Positions 1 through 9,415 of a stretch of 64,000 nt of DNA are shown here, piece after piece. The notes below the pieces were generated by a model, which was given only the letters and a program-made list of their open reading frames with translations, was not told where the DNA came from and did not search any database. Source of the stretch: Salirhabdus salicampi. Lineage in GTDB: Bacteria; Bacillota; Bacilli; Bacillales; Alkalibacillaceae. A program made the position numbers and the translations under genes. Where the stretch lies: the NCBI RefSeq assembly GCF_024259515.1, contig NZ_JANBWE010000004.1, positions 215,065 through 279,064 of the forward strand, written 5' to 3'. Position 1 is the first letter of the stretch; every line of letters begins with the position of its first letter.

Positions 1-21
1 TGTATGGTAGGAGGAACGTAA

Positions 22-468
22 ATGTATTTTGTTAACCGGGATAAATTAGAAAAAACGTTATTATACATTGATGCCATTTTACAGCAATTCCCTGATCTCC
101 AAAATGACACCTTTTTACATAAATTAAGTTTGGAGCGTATTGTACAAAATACAATTGAAGGGATTATTGATGTAGGTAATATGATGATAGATGGGTTCAT
201 TATGCGTGACCCAGGTAGCTATGAAGACATTATCGATATCCTCATTGACGAAAAAGTTCTGCCACACGAAAGCAAAAGCGCCTATAAGGAGCTTATTCGA
301 CTCCGTAAAATGCTAGTACGTAATTATATCGATATAGACCATGAACAATTAACCAAAGTTATGCTTGAGCATTTACCTAAAATTGAACAGTTTTCTCAGC
401 AAATTCGTCGTTATTTGGATGAGGAACCTGGTCCTGTATCTGCCTTTTCTAACTCGAATGAAAAATGA
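22..468 (+). CDS. yutE: DUF86/HepT-like protein YutE
   Basis: Small all-helical protein of 148 residues that matches the YutE branch of the DUF86 (HepT-like) family. The central IDVGNMMIDGF and MRDPGSYEDII stretches (about residues 49-71) are typical. True HepT RNases carry an R-x(4-6)-H-x-Y motif; here the equivalent stretch (R95, then R100-N-Y102) has arginine where the catalytic histidine should be. No MNT nucleotidyltransferase antitoxin gene lies beside it in the visible sequence, so a toxin role is unlikely (inference). AGGAGG at 9-14 lies 7 bases before the ATG. It is followed 23 bases later by yutF, as in B. subtilis. Biological role unknown. Confidence 0.85.
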   Translation: MYFVNRDKLEKTLLYIDAILQQFPDLQNDTFLHKLSLERIVQNTIEGIIDVGNMMIDGFIMRDPGSYEDIIDILIDEKVLPHESKSAYKELIRLRKMLVRNYIDIDHEQLTKVMLEHLPKIEQFSQQIRRYLDEEPGPVSAFSNSNEK

Positions 469-491
469 CTTATATAAAAGGAGTAACAGTA

Positions 492-1268
492 ATGAAAGAC
501 TACCGTGGTTATTTAATTGACTTAGATGGAACAATGTACCGAGGAAGTGAACCGATCGAATATGCCAAAGAATTTATTTACGCCTTACGAGAACGGAATA
601 TTCCACATCTGTTTGTAACAAACAATTCTTCGAAAAAACCGGAACAAGTTGCTGAAAAACTGCAAAGTATGGGAATTCCCGCACAAACTGAACAAATTTT
701 TACAACGAGTATGGCTACAGCAGCATATATCAACCAACAACATAACAATCCTAGGGTATATATGATTGGTGAGGAAGGGTTGCGATATGCACTAGAAACT
801 GTAGATGCTACATTAGTAGAAGAAAGTGCAGACTTTGTAGTTGTCGGGATTGATCGCGGAATTACTTATGAAAAATTAGCAAAAGGCTGTTTAAACATAC
901 GAAATGGTGCCAAATTTGTTTCCACTAATGGTGATGTAGCAATCCCAACTGAACGTGGGATGCTCCCGGGGAATGGATCCCTTACGTCGGTTTTATCGGT
1001 TTCGACGGGTGTAAAACCTGTATTCATTGGAAAACCCGAATCTTTAATAATGGAATTAGCATTACAGAAACTTGGGTTAACAGTTGACGAAACGATTATG
1101 GTCGGTGATAACTATAATACGGATATATTAGCGGGAATTCAAACAGGAATGGACACACTGCTTGTCTTCGGTGGTGTTACTTCGAAAGAAGATTTAGAGG
1201 GTGTCGCGCACCAACCTACTTATACAGTCTCCACTTTACAAGAATGGATCGAAAAAACATTATCGTAA
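492..1268 (+). CDS. yutF: HAD-superfamily sugar/nucleotide phosphatase (NagD family), YutF
   Basis: Cytosolic HAD phosphatase of 258 residues, NagD/p-nitrophenylphosphatase class. Motif I is D10-L-D12-G-T, with D10 the expected nucleophile; motif II is T43-N-N-S-S; the motif III lysine lies in GKPE (180-183); motif IV is GDNYNTDI (205-212), which binds Mg2+. The cap domain sits between motifs II and III. I chose the ATG at 492 because AAAGGAG lies just upstream and because residue 2 onward (KDYRGYLIDLDGT) begins where family members begin; a start at 465 would add nine unsupported residues and overlap yutE. The physiological substrate is not known from sequence. It ends at a strong terminator shared with convergent yutG. 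Confidence 0.9.
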   Translation: MKDYRGYLIDLDGTMYRGSEPIEYAKEFIYALRERNIPHLFVTNNSSKKPEQVAEKLQSMGIPAQTEQIFTTSMATAAYINQQHNNPRVYMIGEEGLRYALETVDATLVEESADFVVVGIDRGITYEKLAKGCLNIRNGAKFVSTNGDVAIPTERGMLPGNGSLTSVLSVSTGVKPVFIGKPESLIMELALQKLGLTVDETIMVGDNYNTDILAGIQTGMDTLLVFGGVTSKEDLEGVAHQPTYTVSTLQEWIEKTLS

Positions 1269-1272
1269 AATG

Positions 1273-1303
1273 AAACCCCCAATCATCGATTGGGGGTTTT
1301 ATT
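1273..1303. terminator. Bidirectional terminator between yutF and yutG
   Basis: AAACCCCCAAT and ATTGGGGGTTT form an 11-bp stem with a short loop, followed by T-rich sequence on the plus strand and preceded by A-rich sequence that serves the minus strand. It can end both convergent genes. Confidence 0.85.
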
Positions 1304-1803
1304 TACCATTCTTCACCTTGGGCACTATGTGCAAGTCGGCTTGATGCTGCCGCAGCAATTCCTCCTACTAAATCATCTAAAAAAGTGTGACATTTACCAC
1401 TGGATTTGTCATTCAATTTAGCTAAAATACCAGGCTTTTGTTTGTCGATATAACCATAATTTGTAAAACCGATGGAACCATAAACATTGATGATAGATAG
1501 AGCCATTATTTCATCAATTCCATATAATCCTTCATCAACTTTTATCGTACTAAGTAAAGGTTCTTCTAATAGTTCCTTTTCTGCCAAAATGTCCAACTGA
1601 ATTCCAGTTAAGATTGCATTTTGTACCTCACGCTTTTCTAAAACACGTTCAATGTGGTGTTCACATGTTTCAATATCTAATTGATCGTGGTAAGGGGATT
1701 GTAAATAATGGACTAGTTCTGCAATATCACGAATCGTTACGCCTCGCTCCTTCAGCCATTCTCTCGCTTTTGCTTCAATTGGACGCATTTCTTTCTTACT
1801 CAT
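1303..1803 (-). CDS. yutG: Phosphatidylglycerophosphatase A-related protein YutG
   Basis: Protein of 166 residues in the PgpA-related family. The C-terminal half holds the family's signature, including HTFLDDLVGGIAAAASSR near residues 137-154, with a D-D pair, and a G-Y-x-x-D-K segment before it. The Gram-positive YutG type lacks the long transmembrane segments of E. coli PgpA, so dephosphorylation of phosphatidylglycerol phosphate is family inference only. Start: the ATG at 1803 lies 6 bases after AAGGTGG; the TTG six bases further upstream touches that ribosome binding site and is rejected. Converges with yutF. Confidence 0.8.
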   Translation of the reverse strand: MSKKEMRPIEAKAREWLKERGVTIRDIAELVHYLQSPYHDQLDIETCEHHIERVLEKREVQNAILTGIQLDILAEKELLEEPLLSTIKVDEGLYGIDEIMALSIINVYGSIGFTNYGYIDKQKPGILAKLNDKSSGKCHTFLDDLVGGIAAAASSRLAHSAQGEEW

Positions 1804-1917
1804 AATCAACCACCTTATTCATTGAGATTCAATAGTACGCATATATTTAATATAGGTTTTGTTTCCTGTAAACATTCCACAAAGAGGATTCAATTCTTAA
1901 AATGAGGGGGGAATGTT

Positions 1918-2910
1918 ATGCACAAAGTATTGAAGCAATACTTTACTTTCCAGTTTGGTACCCAAACCTACTTTCAAAGTCATTATGTATACCGGGTAGA
2001 AGATGGTTGGGCAATTGTATGTTTAGCTAATGAACTTGATGAAGATACAATCATGGAACAGCACGTTATTTCAAATTATTTAGTAGAGCAAGGTTATCGT
2101 CATATCGCTGTGCCGGTCTTTACAAATAATGACACATTTATTTTTCCCATTGATCAACAAAATACCGGGTATTTATGTCATGTGAAACAACGGTACAATG
2201 GGAAACAGTCCCATTTAGCCCATTTTCTATCGTCTTTTCATACGGTTGGGCAACAATATCCTTACAGTCCCATTTTTTTATCTCGTTACGGACAATGGAA
2301 AGAAAATTGGTCCCATATTACAGATCATATGGACGTGGTCAAAAACATTTTAATGGAGCGTGACGCCATTACGAAATGGGAACGTACGTGGATTGAATCA
2401 TCCTTTTATTTTATCGGAATTGCCGAAAATGCAATTCAATATTTACAAGAAACTGAAAGTAATCATCAGTTTAATCAATATGATCAACCAGTCTTTACTA
2501 CTGATCGAATTTCGCCCTATCCTAACCAGCATTTTCTCCTGCCATATCGGCTCGTACATGATCATCCTACGAGAGATTTAGCCGAGTTTATACGACATAT
2601 TTTCTTAACTAGAGGCCGAAAAGGACTTTCTACAGTCGGACAATTTTTAAAGACATATGAACAGTTTCGGCCGATCAGTTCATTTGGCTGGCGATTATTA
2701 TATGCAAGGCTATTGTTTCCTATTCATGTTGTAGATTACAGTAAGAAGATCTTAAGCATGGAACGAATTGGAGATTATGAACATGAACAGTTGAAAAGTT
2801 GGATTGACTATCAAACGGAATATGAATATTGTTTACGAACATTATTTGAGGAAATTTCTTCGCGAATGAAGGACGATACGGTTCCTGCTGTTGAATGGTT
2901 GGCAAAATAA
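1918..2910 (+). CDS. yutH: Spore coat-associated protein YutH
   Basis: Protein of 330 residues resembling YutH, which belongs to the CotS-like, aminoglycoside-phosphotransferase-fold group of spore coat proteins. The region IEPEYI-like core is divergent and I see no convincing catalytic HxDxxxxN loop, so a kinase activity is doubtful. Position between yutG and downstream metabolic genes matches the B. subtilis order. The ATG at 1918 follows AGGGGGG by about 7 bases; another ATG at 1913 is out of frame. If expressed as in B. subtilis it is made in the mother cell during sporulation (inference). Confidence 0.7.
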   Translation: MHKVLKQYFTFQFGTQTYFQSHYVYRVEDGWAIVCLANELDEDTIMEQHVISNYLVEQGYRHIAVPVFTNNDTFIFPIDQQNTGYLCHVKQRYNGKQSHLAHFLSSFHTVGQQYPYSPIFLSRYGQWKENWSHITDHMDVVKNILMERDAITKWERTWIESSFYFIGIAENAIQYLQETESNHQFNQYDQPVFTTDRISPYPNQHFLLPYRLVHDHPTRDLAEFIRHIFLTRGRKGLSTVGQFLKTYEQFRPISSFGWRLLYARLLFPIHVVDYSKKILSMERIGDYEHEQLKSWIDYQTEYEYCLRTLFEEISSRMKDDTVPAVEWLAK

Positions 2911-2972
2911 TTGTTTGAATTGTCAAACTTGTGCTACTATTTATAGATAACATTGTAATAGGAGGTATTGTA

Positions 2973-3935
2973 ATGTCTAAACCATATGTCTACATAACGC
3001 GAAAAATTCCCGAAGAAGTTTTAGAACCATATAAGAACGATTGGGACTTTCACGTATGGCCTTATGAAGAAACTCCGGTTGATTCGGGTACATTACAACG
3101 TGAAATTGAAAAAGCTGATGGGTTATTTACGACACTACCAGATCGAATTGATCGTGAAACGATTGATAAAGCAAAGAATTTAAAAGTCATAGCAAACTTA
3201 GCGGTAGGGTTTGATAACATTGATGTTGAGTATGCAAAGGAAAAGGGGATTGTTGTTGCCAATACCCCAGATGTGTTGACGGAAACAACAGCAGATTTAA
3301 CGTTTGGCCTTTTAATGGCGTCTGCAAGGCGATTAGTCGAGGCAAATCGTTATGTAGTAGAAGGTAAGTGGAAGGAATGGTCTCCACTTCTTTTAGCAGG
3401 TACGGATGTTTATGGTAAGACGATAGGAATTGTAGGAATGGGGCGCATTGGTGAAGCAGTTGCCAGAAGAGCGAAGGGATTTAACATGGACGTTCTATAT
3501 TATAATCGTTCAAGGAAACCAGGTGCGGAAGCGGAACTAGAAGCGCAGTACACATCTTTTGATGATCTATTAAAACAATCTGATTATGTTGTCTGCTTAA
3601 CCCCTTTAACACCGGAAACGAAGGATTTATTTAATCGTGAAGCCTTCCAAAAAATGAAAAATAGTGCAATCTTCGTCAATGCGAGCAGAGGAGCAACTGT
3701 CGATGAGGATGCTTTATATGATGCCTTGAAAAACGGTGATATAACGGCAGCAGGTTTAGATGTTTTCCGTGAAGAGCCAGTTGACCCGTCCCACCCTTTA
3801 CTTACTTTATCTAATGTTACGGCCTTACCTCATATAGGTTCAGCCTCTTATGAAACGAGATATACGATGATGAAATTAACATTAGAAAATATTCAACTCG
3901 TTTTACAAGGAAAGGCTGCAAAAACTCCAGTATAG
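2973..3935 (+). CDS. D-2-hydroxyacid dehydrogenase (glyoxylate/hydroxypyruvate reductase type)
   Basis: NAD(P)H-dependent D-2-hydroxyacid dehydrogenase of 320 residues. The nucleotide-binding motif G-M-G-R-I-G is at 155-160 in the inserted Rossmann domain. Catalytic residues are visible in order: R239 in NASRG, a glutamate at 267-268 in EEPVDPSHPL, and H287 in LPHIGSAS. GyaR/GhrB-like members reduce glyoxylate and hydroxypyruvate; the exact substrate cannot be fixed here. The ATG at 2973 is preceded by AGGAGG; an upstream in-frame ATG at 2931 would add fourteen unrelated residues. It stands alone between yutH and the threonine operon and has its own terminator. Confidence 0.88.
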   Translation: MSKPYVYITRKIPEEVLEPYKNDWDFHVWPYEETPVDSGTLQREIEKADGLFTTLPDRIDRETIDKAKNLKVIANLAVGFDNIDVEYAKEKGIVVANTPDVLTETTADLTFGLLMASARRLVEANRYVVEGKWKEWSPLLLAGTDVYGKTIGIVGMGRIGEAVARRAKGFNMDVLYYNRSRKPGAEAELEAQYTSFDDLLKQSDYVVCLTPLTPETKDLFNREAFQKMKNSAIFVNASRGATVDEDALYDALKNGDITAAGLDVFREEPVDPSHPLLTLSNVTALPHIGSASYETRYTMMKLTLENIQLVLQGKAAKTPV

Positions 3936-3945
3936 AAGGAACAAG

Positions 3946-3976
3946 AAGCTTGCCAAAATAAAGGGCAAGCTTTTTT
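3946..3976 (+). terminator. Terminator after the hydroxyacid dehydrogenase
   Basis: AAGCTTGCC and GGCAAGCTT form a 9-bp stem around an A-rich loop and are followed by a run of T. Confidence 0.85.
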
Positions 3977-3987
3977 GAAATTTAGGG

Positions 3988-4017
3988 TTGCCTTTTTCCC
4001 TTCTGTCACGCTATAAT
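3988..4017 (+). promoter_or_regulatory. Probable sigma-A promoter of hom-thrC-thrB
   Basis: TTGCCT (3988-3993) and a perfect TATAAT (4012-4017) are separated by 18 bases, about 55 bases before the hom start and directly after the preceding terminator. Confidence 0.7.
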
Positions 4018-4072
4018 GACCACTATATATAAACAATTGTTCTTTTGAGGGGAACAAAGGAGATGAGCAGGA

Positions 4073-5365
4073 TTGAATAAAATTAACATTGGTTTATGCG
4101 GGTTAGGGACTGTCGGAACAGGTGTTGTAAAAATATTACGGGAGCACCAGGAAGAACTGTTTCATCAAACAGGATGTTCTTTAGAAGTGAAAAAAATCCT
4201 TGTCAATAACATAGAAAAAGAACGTGAATTGCAAATCGCAGAAGATGTATTGACAACAGACGTTACAGATATTGTGAATGATGACAGTATAGATGTTGTA
4301 ATTGAAGTGATGGGTGGTTTGAAATCAGCATATGAACTAGTAGGTGAAGCGTTAAAAAACGGTAAACATGTTGTAACAGCAAATAAGGATATGTTAGCTG
4401 AATACGGATCGGAAATTTTTCATCTGGCTTCAAAGCATAACCGAGATATTTTTTACGAAGCTAGTGTAGCAGGTGGAATTCCAATCATTCGTACGTTAAA
4501 GGAAGGATTAATTGCTGATCGGATTAACCAACTAATGGGGATTGTCAATGGTACGACGAATTACATATTGACGAAAATGGATGAAGAGGAGCGCCAATTT
4601 GATGATGTTCTAAAAGAAGCGCAAGAACTTGGTTTCGCTGAAGCAGATCCAAGTGCCGATATTGATGGCTTAGATGCAGCACGTAAAATTGCCTTAATGT
4701 CAACACTTTCATTCTCCATGCCTATTGATTTAAAAGATGTTGATGTAAAAGGCATCCGTAATATTGAATTAGAAGACTTAAAGTTGGCGAAGCAATTAGG
4801 GTATACGATGAAACTTCTAGGATTTGCCAACCGACATAATGGTAGAGTGGAGGTTAGTGTAGAGCCTGTATTACTACAATCTGATCATCCTTTAACATCT
4901 GTAAAAAACGAATACAATGCAGTATACGTATATAGTGATGCGGTTGGAGAAACGATGTTTTACGGGCCGGGTGCAGGAAGCTTACCGACTGCCTCAGCTG
5001 TCGTATCGGATTTAATTGGAGTCGTAAAGAATATCTCGTTAGGAACTACAGGGAAGTCTTATGTTAAACCGTTATATGAGAAAGAATTGCAAACCGATGA
5101 AGAAATGTTTGGGAAATATTTTTTCCGGTTAGAAGTTGACGATATTGCAGGAACATTTTTGGAAATCACGAACATATACACAAATGCGGACATTAGCTTT
5201 GCGAAGATATCCCAAGTACCAGATCAATCAAAGGGAACGGCAGAAATTATTCTTGTTACACACCAAGCCAGTAAGGCCAAAATTCATTCGGTTATTCAAC
5301 AAATAACGGATTTACCAGCTGTTCGCAACCTGAAAAGTGTGTATCGTGTGGAAGAGGGGGAATAA
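4073..5365 (+). CDS. hom: Homoserine dehydrogenase
   Basis: Reduces aspartate semialdehyde to homoserine in the aspartate pathway toward threonine and methionine. Of 430 residues, 7-17 form the NAD(P) Rossmann motif (GLCGLGTVGTG), the catalytic domain includes NGTTNYI and the G-L-D-A-A-R-K segment, and a C-terminal ACT domain (about 350-425) should bind an amino acid effector, usually threonine. Translation appears to start at TTG 4073, ten bases after AAAGGAG; the ATG at 4063 opens only a five-codon frame. First gene of hom-thrC-thrB: thrC begins at the base after its stop codon. Confidence 0.95.
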   Translation: MNKINIGLCGLGTVGTGVVKILREHQEELFHQTGCSLEVKKILVNNIEKERELQIAEDVLTTDVTDIVNDDSIDVVIEVMGGLKSAYELVGEALKNGKHVVTANKDMLAEYGSEIFHLASKHNRDIFYEASVAGGIPIIRTLKEGLIADRINQLMGIVNGTTNYILTKMDEEERQFDDVLKEAQELGFAEADPSADIDGLDAARKIALMSTLSFSMPIDLKDVDVKGIRNIELEDLKLAKQLGYTMKLLGFANRHNGRVEVSVEPVLLQSDHPLTSVKNEYNAVYVYSDAVGETMFYGPGAGSLPTASAVVSDLIGVVKNISLGTTGKSYVKPLYEKELQTDEEMFGKYFFRLEVDDIAGTFLEITNIYTNADISFAKISQVPDQSKGTAEIILVTHQASKAKIHSVIQQITDLPAVRNLKSVYRVEEGE

Positions 5366-6430
5366 ATGATGGCTTGGAAGGGGCTTTTGAATCATTACAA
5401 AGAATTTTTACCGATTAATGCGAAAACACCGAATTTAACACTTTATGAAGGAAACACCCCATTAGTCAAACTTGATAAACTTTCTGAAGAGTTGAATGTA
5501 GAAGTATATGCTAAGTACGAAGGGTTAAATCCTACTGGTTCGTTTAAAGACCGGGGGATGGTAATGGCGATGGCAAAAGCGGTAGAAGAGGGGGCGAAAG
5601 GTGTCATTTGTGCTTCTACAGGTAATACTTCAGCTTCAGCAGCTGCTTTTGCTGCCAGGGCCGGACTAGATTGTGTTATCGTAATTCCTGATGGCAAAAT
5701 TGCACAAGGAAAGCTTGCACAAGCGGTGATGTATGGTGCAGACATATATGCCATTGAAGGGAATTTTGATGATGCACTAAGGGCAGTAAGAGAATTGAGC
5801 GAAACAGAGCCGATAACACTTGTTAACTCTGTGAACCCATACCGAATTGAAGGGCAAAAGACGGCTGCTTTTGAAGTTTGTGATCAATTGGAGAAAGCTC
5901 CTGATTCTTTATTCATCCCTGTAGGAAATGCAGGCAATATTACGGCATACTGGAAAGGTTTCAAGGAATATCATGAAAAAAATAATACGGGTTTACCGGT
6001 TATGAGAGGATATGAGGCTGAAGGTGCAGCAGCAATTGTCAAGGATGAGGTGATTGAACAACCGGAAACAATTGCGACCGCTATCCGGATTGGAAACCCG
6101 GCTAGTTGGAATGGTGCTGTGCAAGCTGCGACTGAATCGAACGGCAAAATCGACCTTGTGACAGATGAAGAAATTTTACAGGCGTATAACTGGCTTGCTA
6201 GAAATGAAGGGGTATTTGCAGAACCTGCTTCATGTGCATCTATTGCTGGGCTTATGAAAGCAAAACGAGAAGGAACATTACAATCAGGTGAAACGGTTGT
6301 CTGTGTGTTAACTGGAAACGGATTAAAGGATCCAACAACAGCTGTAGATCAAAGTGATATTCGCCCACAAGTATTACCGAACGATCATGGTGCAATTGTG
6401 AAAGCAATTAGCAGGGGTGTAACCCAATGA
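5366..6430 (+). CDS. thrC: Threonine synthase
   Basis: Pyridoxal-phosphate enzyme converting O-phosphohomoserine to threonine. In its 354 residues the PLP lysine is K61 in [11 protein letters not shown], followed by the [13 protein letters not shown] phosphate-binding region; the C-terminal GNGLKDP segment is typical. There are two consecutive ATG codons (5366 and 5369) after GAGGGGG; either may be used. It starts directly after the hom stop and overlaps thrB by four bases (ATGA), indicating translational coupling in one operon. Confidence 0.95.
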   Translation: MMAWKGLLNHYKEFLPINAKTPNLTLYEGNTPLVKLDKLSEELNVEVYAKYEGLNPTGSFKDRGMVMAMAKAVEEGAKGVICASTGNTSASAAAFAARAGLDCVIVIPDGKIAQGKLAQAVMYGADIYAIEGNFDDALRAVRELSETEPITLVNSVNPYRIEGQKTAAFEVCDQLEKAPDSLFIPVGNAGNITAYWKGFKEYHEKNNTGLPVMRGYEAEGAAAIVKDEVIEQPETIATAIRIGNPASWNGAVQAATESNGKIDLVTDEEILQAYNWLARNEGVFAEPASCASIAGLMKAKREGTLQSGETVVCVLTGNGLKDPTTAVDQSDIRPQVLPNDHGAIVKAISRGVTQ

Positions 6431-7332
6431 AAAAGGGAGGCTTTGACATAATCGTCCCTGCTAGTACAGCAAATATAGGGCCAGGAATTGACTCAATCGG
6501 TATGGCGGTATCGTTATTTTTAACCATATCTTGCCAACCGCATGATGATTGGGAATTCGTTCCTGTGACACATAATGTAGCATCGATTCCAAGTGATAAA
6601 GAAAACATTATTTATCAAAGCGCATTATATGTGGCGAAACAATACCACTATCATGAATTGCCTGCACATCGGGTTGAAGTAAAAAGTGAAATCCCAGTTG
6701 CCAGAGGGTTAGGTAGTAGTGGGACGGCCATTGCAGCAGGTGTAGAGTTGGCCAATCAAATTTTGAATTTAGGACTAACTCCGTATGAAAAAGCAGTTTA
6801 TGCGACAGAAATAGAGGGTCATCCTGACAATGTTGCTCCATCCATTTTAGGAGGATATATAGTTGGGCATGTCGTAAATGATGAGTTTATTTATGTACAA
6901 AAAGAGGATTTTGAGGATATCCGTTTTGTTGCGGTTGTCCCAGCGTTTGAATTAGCAACCAAAACAGCTCGGGAAGTATTGCCCCAATCTCTTCCTTATA
7001 AAGAGAGTGTTCGTGCAAGTGCAGTGGCAAACGTATCTGTTGCCGCTTTATTTCAAGGAGATTTTTCTACCTTTGGCAGGTTAATAGAACACGATTTGTT
7101 TCATCAACCATATCGAAAACATTTTATCCCTTATTTTGATGACATTGTGAAATATATGAAAGAGCAAGGAGCTTATGGTACTTACTTAAGTGGGGCTGGA
7201 CCAACATTAATTAGTATTTGTCCAAAAGAAGTAAGTGAACAAAACATGGAAACATGGAAGCATGATCATCCAGACTTTGATTGGTTAGAACTATCAGTTG
7301 CGCCATGTGGAATAAAAATAAACAGCTGGTAA
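6427..7332 (+). CDS. thrB: Homoserine kinase
   Basis: GHMP-family kinase that phosphorylates homoserine, supplying the substrate of ThrC. Its 301 residues contain the ATP-binding motif P90[10 protein letters not shown], the N-terminal substrate motif [10 protein letters not shown], and the C-terminal SGAGPT glycine-rich motif. Its ATG overlaps the thrC stop. The operon's terminator stem begins inside its last codons. Confidence 0.95.
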   Translation: MKKGGFDIIVPASTANIGPGIDSIGMAVSLFLTISCQPHDDWEFVPVTHNVASIPSDKENIIYQSALYVAKQYHYHELPAHRVEVKSEIPVARGLGSSGTAIAAGVELANQILNLGLTPYEKAVYATEIEGHPDNVAPSILGGYIVGHVVNDEFIYVQKEDFEDIRFVAVVPAFELATKTAREVLPQSLPYKESVRASAVANVSVAALFQGDFSTFGRLIEHDLFHQPYRKHFIPYFDDIVKYMKEQGAYGTYLSGAGPTLISICPKEVSEQNMETWKHDHPDFDWLELSVAPCGIKINSW

Positions 7333-7348
7333 TTACCAGCTGTTTTTT
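7321..7348 (+). terminator. Terminator of the thr operon
   Basis: AACAGCTGGT and ACCAGCTGTT form a perfect 10-bp stem with loop AATT, followed by six T. The left arm overlaps the final codons of thrB. Only A-poor sequence precedes it, so it serves mainly the plus strand. Confidence 0.9.
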
Positions 7349-7360
7349 CATCTTAATTCA

Positions 7361-7582
7361 TTAAAATACTTGTTCTACTTCTCTAATTCCAGGAACCTCT
7401 GCAACTAACGCACGTTCAATTCCTGCTTTTAATGTAATGGTAGAGCTTGGGCAGCTTCCGCACGCTCCCATAAGACGAAGACGTACAATGCCATCTTCAA
7501 CTTCTACTAATTCAACATCCCCACCGTCTCGCAGTAAGAATGGACGTAGTTTGTTAATCACTTCTTGGACTTGTTCAAACAT
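7361..7582 (-). CDS. yutI: NifU-like Fe-S scaffold protein YutI
   Basis: Seventy-three-residue NifU C-terminal-domain protein. The conserved [12 protein letters not shown] segment (15-26) is followed by GACGSCPSS, whose C-x-x-C pair should bind or transfer an iron-sulfur cluster. Such proteins deliver clusters to apo-enzymes in the cytosol. The ATG at 7582 lies about ten bases after AAGGAG; a closer ATG at 7591 leads to a stop after four codons. It is divergent from yuzD and converges on thrB. It belongs with yutM nearby, another Fe-S carrier. Confidence 0.9.
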   Translation of the reverse strand: MFEQVQEVINKLRPFLLRDGGDVELVEVEDGIVRLRLMGACGSCPSSTITLKAGIERALVAEVPGIREVEQVF

Positions 7583-7757
7583 CGGCCATCTTCTCCTTTC
7601 TTAACTACTCCAATTATAAAACTTTTTACAGAAAAAATCTATTCAGGACTATGTTTGTTTTTATATTTATATTATGAAGAACGTTAAACATTTTATCTTT
7701 TTTCAATGCTTTTGTAAAATGAATATAAAGGTTCTTTACGAACAGGGGGGATGAATG

Positions 7758-8084
7758 ATGGGAAATGGGATCAGTATTACAGTTTATGGAGCTGAACAAC
7801 TATGTGCAAGTTGTGTCAACCTACCAAGTTCAAAGGATACGTATGAATGGTTACAAGCAGCTATAGACCGAAAGTATGGGGCTGATGCTGTCCAATATGA
7901 ATATGTGGATATTTTTGCTCCGCCAAATGTTGAAAAGCACGAGCAATTTGCCCGACGTGTAATTGAAGAGGACTTGTTTTATCCAGTTGTACTGGTAGAC
8001 GATGAAATTGCCGGGGAAGGAAACCCGAAGTTAAAAACAATCTATCGTATTTTAGAGGAAAAAGGATTACATGCACAATCTTAA
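7758..8084 (+). CDS. yuzD: Thioredoxin-fold protein YuzD (DUF1462)
   Basis: Protein of 108 residues of the YuzD/DUF1462 family, a predicted thioredoxin fold. ISITVYGAEQLCASCVNLPSS carries a C-x-x-C pair near the N-terminus (residues about 16-19), and F-Y-P-V-V-L-V lies where thioredoxins have the cis-proline loop. Three ATG codons (7751, 7755, 7758) follow AGGGGGG; 7755 and 7758 share the frame, and 7758 has the better spacing. Role unproven; its position between yutI and yuzB, near dapF and yutM, is conserved in Bacillus. Confidence 0.85.
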   Translation: MGNGISITVYGAEQLCASCVNLPSSKDTYEWLQAAIDRKYGADAVQYEYVDIFAPPNVEKHEQFARRVIEEDLFYPVVLVDDEIAGEGNPKLKTIYRILEEKGLHAQS

Positions 8085-8191
8085 ACGAATAGGAATTAAG
8101 TTGATAAATTGTATTTTCAGCACTGAATGTGATAGCATTTTGAGTTGAACGATTCATCCAACAAGACCTAGTGAATGAAGGAGTGTATCTG

Positions 8192-8428
8192 GTGAATCCC
8201 ATTATAGAATTTTGTGTTAACAACTTAGCAAGTGGTTCACAAAAGGCGCTAGAACAGCTAGAAAAAGATCCAAGTCTCGATGTTGTGGAGTATGGTTGTA
8301 CGAGTCACTGTGGAATCTGTGCACAATCTATGTTTGCTATAGTAAACGGGGAGTGTGTTACAGCTGAAAGCGCTGAAGAACTTGTTCATAATATATATCA
8401 ACATTTAGATGAAAATCCTCTGTTTTAA
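8192..8428 (+). CDS. yuzB: YuzB family protein (DUF1450)
   Basis: Protein of 78 residues of the YuzB/DUF1450 family. It has one cysteine near the start (EFCVNNLA) and a C-x(3)-C-x-x-C group in [13 protein letters not shown], arranged like thioredoxin-like [2Fe-2S] proteins, so metal or cluster binding is possible but unproven. I start it at GTG 8192, eight bases after AAGGAG; this gives the usual family length. An upstream in-frame GTG at 8171 has no ribosome binding site. Confidence 0.85.
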   Translation: MNPIIEFCVNNLASGSQKALEQLEKDPSLDVVEYGCTSHCGICAQSMFAIVNGECVTAESAEELVHNIYQHLDENPLF

Positions 8429-8470
8429 TACAGTATCGCATAGGATTATACTGAAAGTGGAGTGGATGGC

Positions 8471-9328
8471 GTGGATATTACTTTTACGAAAATGCACGGA
8501 TTAGGAAATAATTATATATATGTAAATATGTTTACAGAGCGTATTGCAGAGGAAAAGTTACCTGAATTGGCCAAAACTGTCTCAAACGTAAACACAGGAA
8601 TAGGCTCTGATGGCTTAATTTTAATTACTCCTTCTTCAATAGCAGATGTAGGAATGCGTATTTTTAATAAAGATGGTTCAGAAGGCATGAACTGTGGAAA
8701 TGGTTTGCGCTGTGTTGCAAAATATGCCTATGATTATCAACTAGTTGTCAACAAAACATCATTTTTCATTGAAGCGAAATCTGGTGTCGTACATGCAGAA
8801 GTGCATGTAGAAAATGGCAAAGTATCTGACATTACGATTGATATGGGCGAGCCCCGTTTAGAAAGAGAAAAAATCCCGATGACAGGTAACGAAGGGGAGC
8901 GCATTATAAATGAACCTTTTGTGATCGATGAAGCACAATTAAATATAACGGCGGTTTCTATGGGAAACCCACATGCAGTATTTTTTGTAAATAACATAGA
9001 GGATGCTCCATTACACCGACTTGGCCCGATAATTACGGATGACTACCGTTTCCCTGAAGGAGTTAATGTTGAATTTGTAGAAGTAGTAAGTAAACATGAA
9101 CTGAATTTTCGCGTTTGGGAAAGGGGATCAGGGATTACCGAGGCCTGTGGTACAGGTGCATGTGCAGCTGTTGTTGCATCAATCCTCAATGGCTTCTCCG
9201 ATATAGGGGAGGAAGTGTGTGTCCATTTAAGTGGTGGAGATTTGTACATTACTTGGAATAAAGATGGACGTGTTTCCATGAGAGGTCCAGCGCAAACCGT
9301 GGTGACAGGAACGTTTCATTGGGAATAA
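8471..9328 (+). CDS. dapF: Diaminopimelate epimerase
   Basis: Converts LL- to meso-diaminopimelate for lysine and peptidoglycan. The 285-residue protein shows both catalytic cysteines of this PLP-independent racemase: C75 in MNCGNGLRC and C226 in EACGTGACA. The N-terminal F-T-K-M-H-G-L-G-N is the family hallmark. GTG 8471 lies eight bases after GGAG and aligns with family starts; GTG 8462 lies inside that ribosome binding site. It sits in the conserved yuzB-dapF-yutM order. Confidence 0.95.
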   Translation: MDITFTKMHGLGNNYIYVNMFTERIAEEKLPELAKTVSNVNTGIGSDGLILITPSSIADVGMRIFNKDGSEGMNCGNGLRCVAKYAYDYQLVVNKTSFFIEAKSGVVHAEVHVENGKVSDITIDMGEPRLEREKIPMTGNEGERIINEPFVIDEAQLNITAVSMGNPHAVFFVNNIEDAPLHRLGPIITDDYRFPEGVNVEFVEVVSKHELNFRVWERGSGITEACGTGACAAVVASILNGFSDIGEEVCVHLSGGDLYITWNKDGRVSMRGPAQTVVTGTFHWE

Positions 9329-9415
9329 CAAATAGGTAATCATCAAACCATTCTCTTCGTATGATTGAAGAAAGACGAAGAGCTTAATATATTATTCGTA
9401 AGGAGGATGAAAAAA

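Noticed and set aside
22..468. HepT/MNT toxin-antitoxin system
   Set aside because: The catalytic histidine is missing and no antitoxin gene is seen; yutE is a housekeeping-context gene in Bacillus.
1860..1917. Sporulation sigma-E promoter for yutH (CATATATT near 1838)
   Set aside because: The -10-like CATANNNT is present but no convincing -35 element at the right spacing; too common in AT-rich DNA.
4063..4080. Five-codon frame ATG AGC AGG ATT GAA TAA overlapping the hom start
   Set aside because: The ATG directly touches the GGAG sequence and the frame has no attenuator-like codons. It is more likely part of the hom ribosome-binding region.
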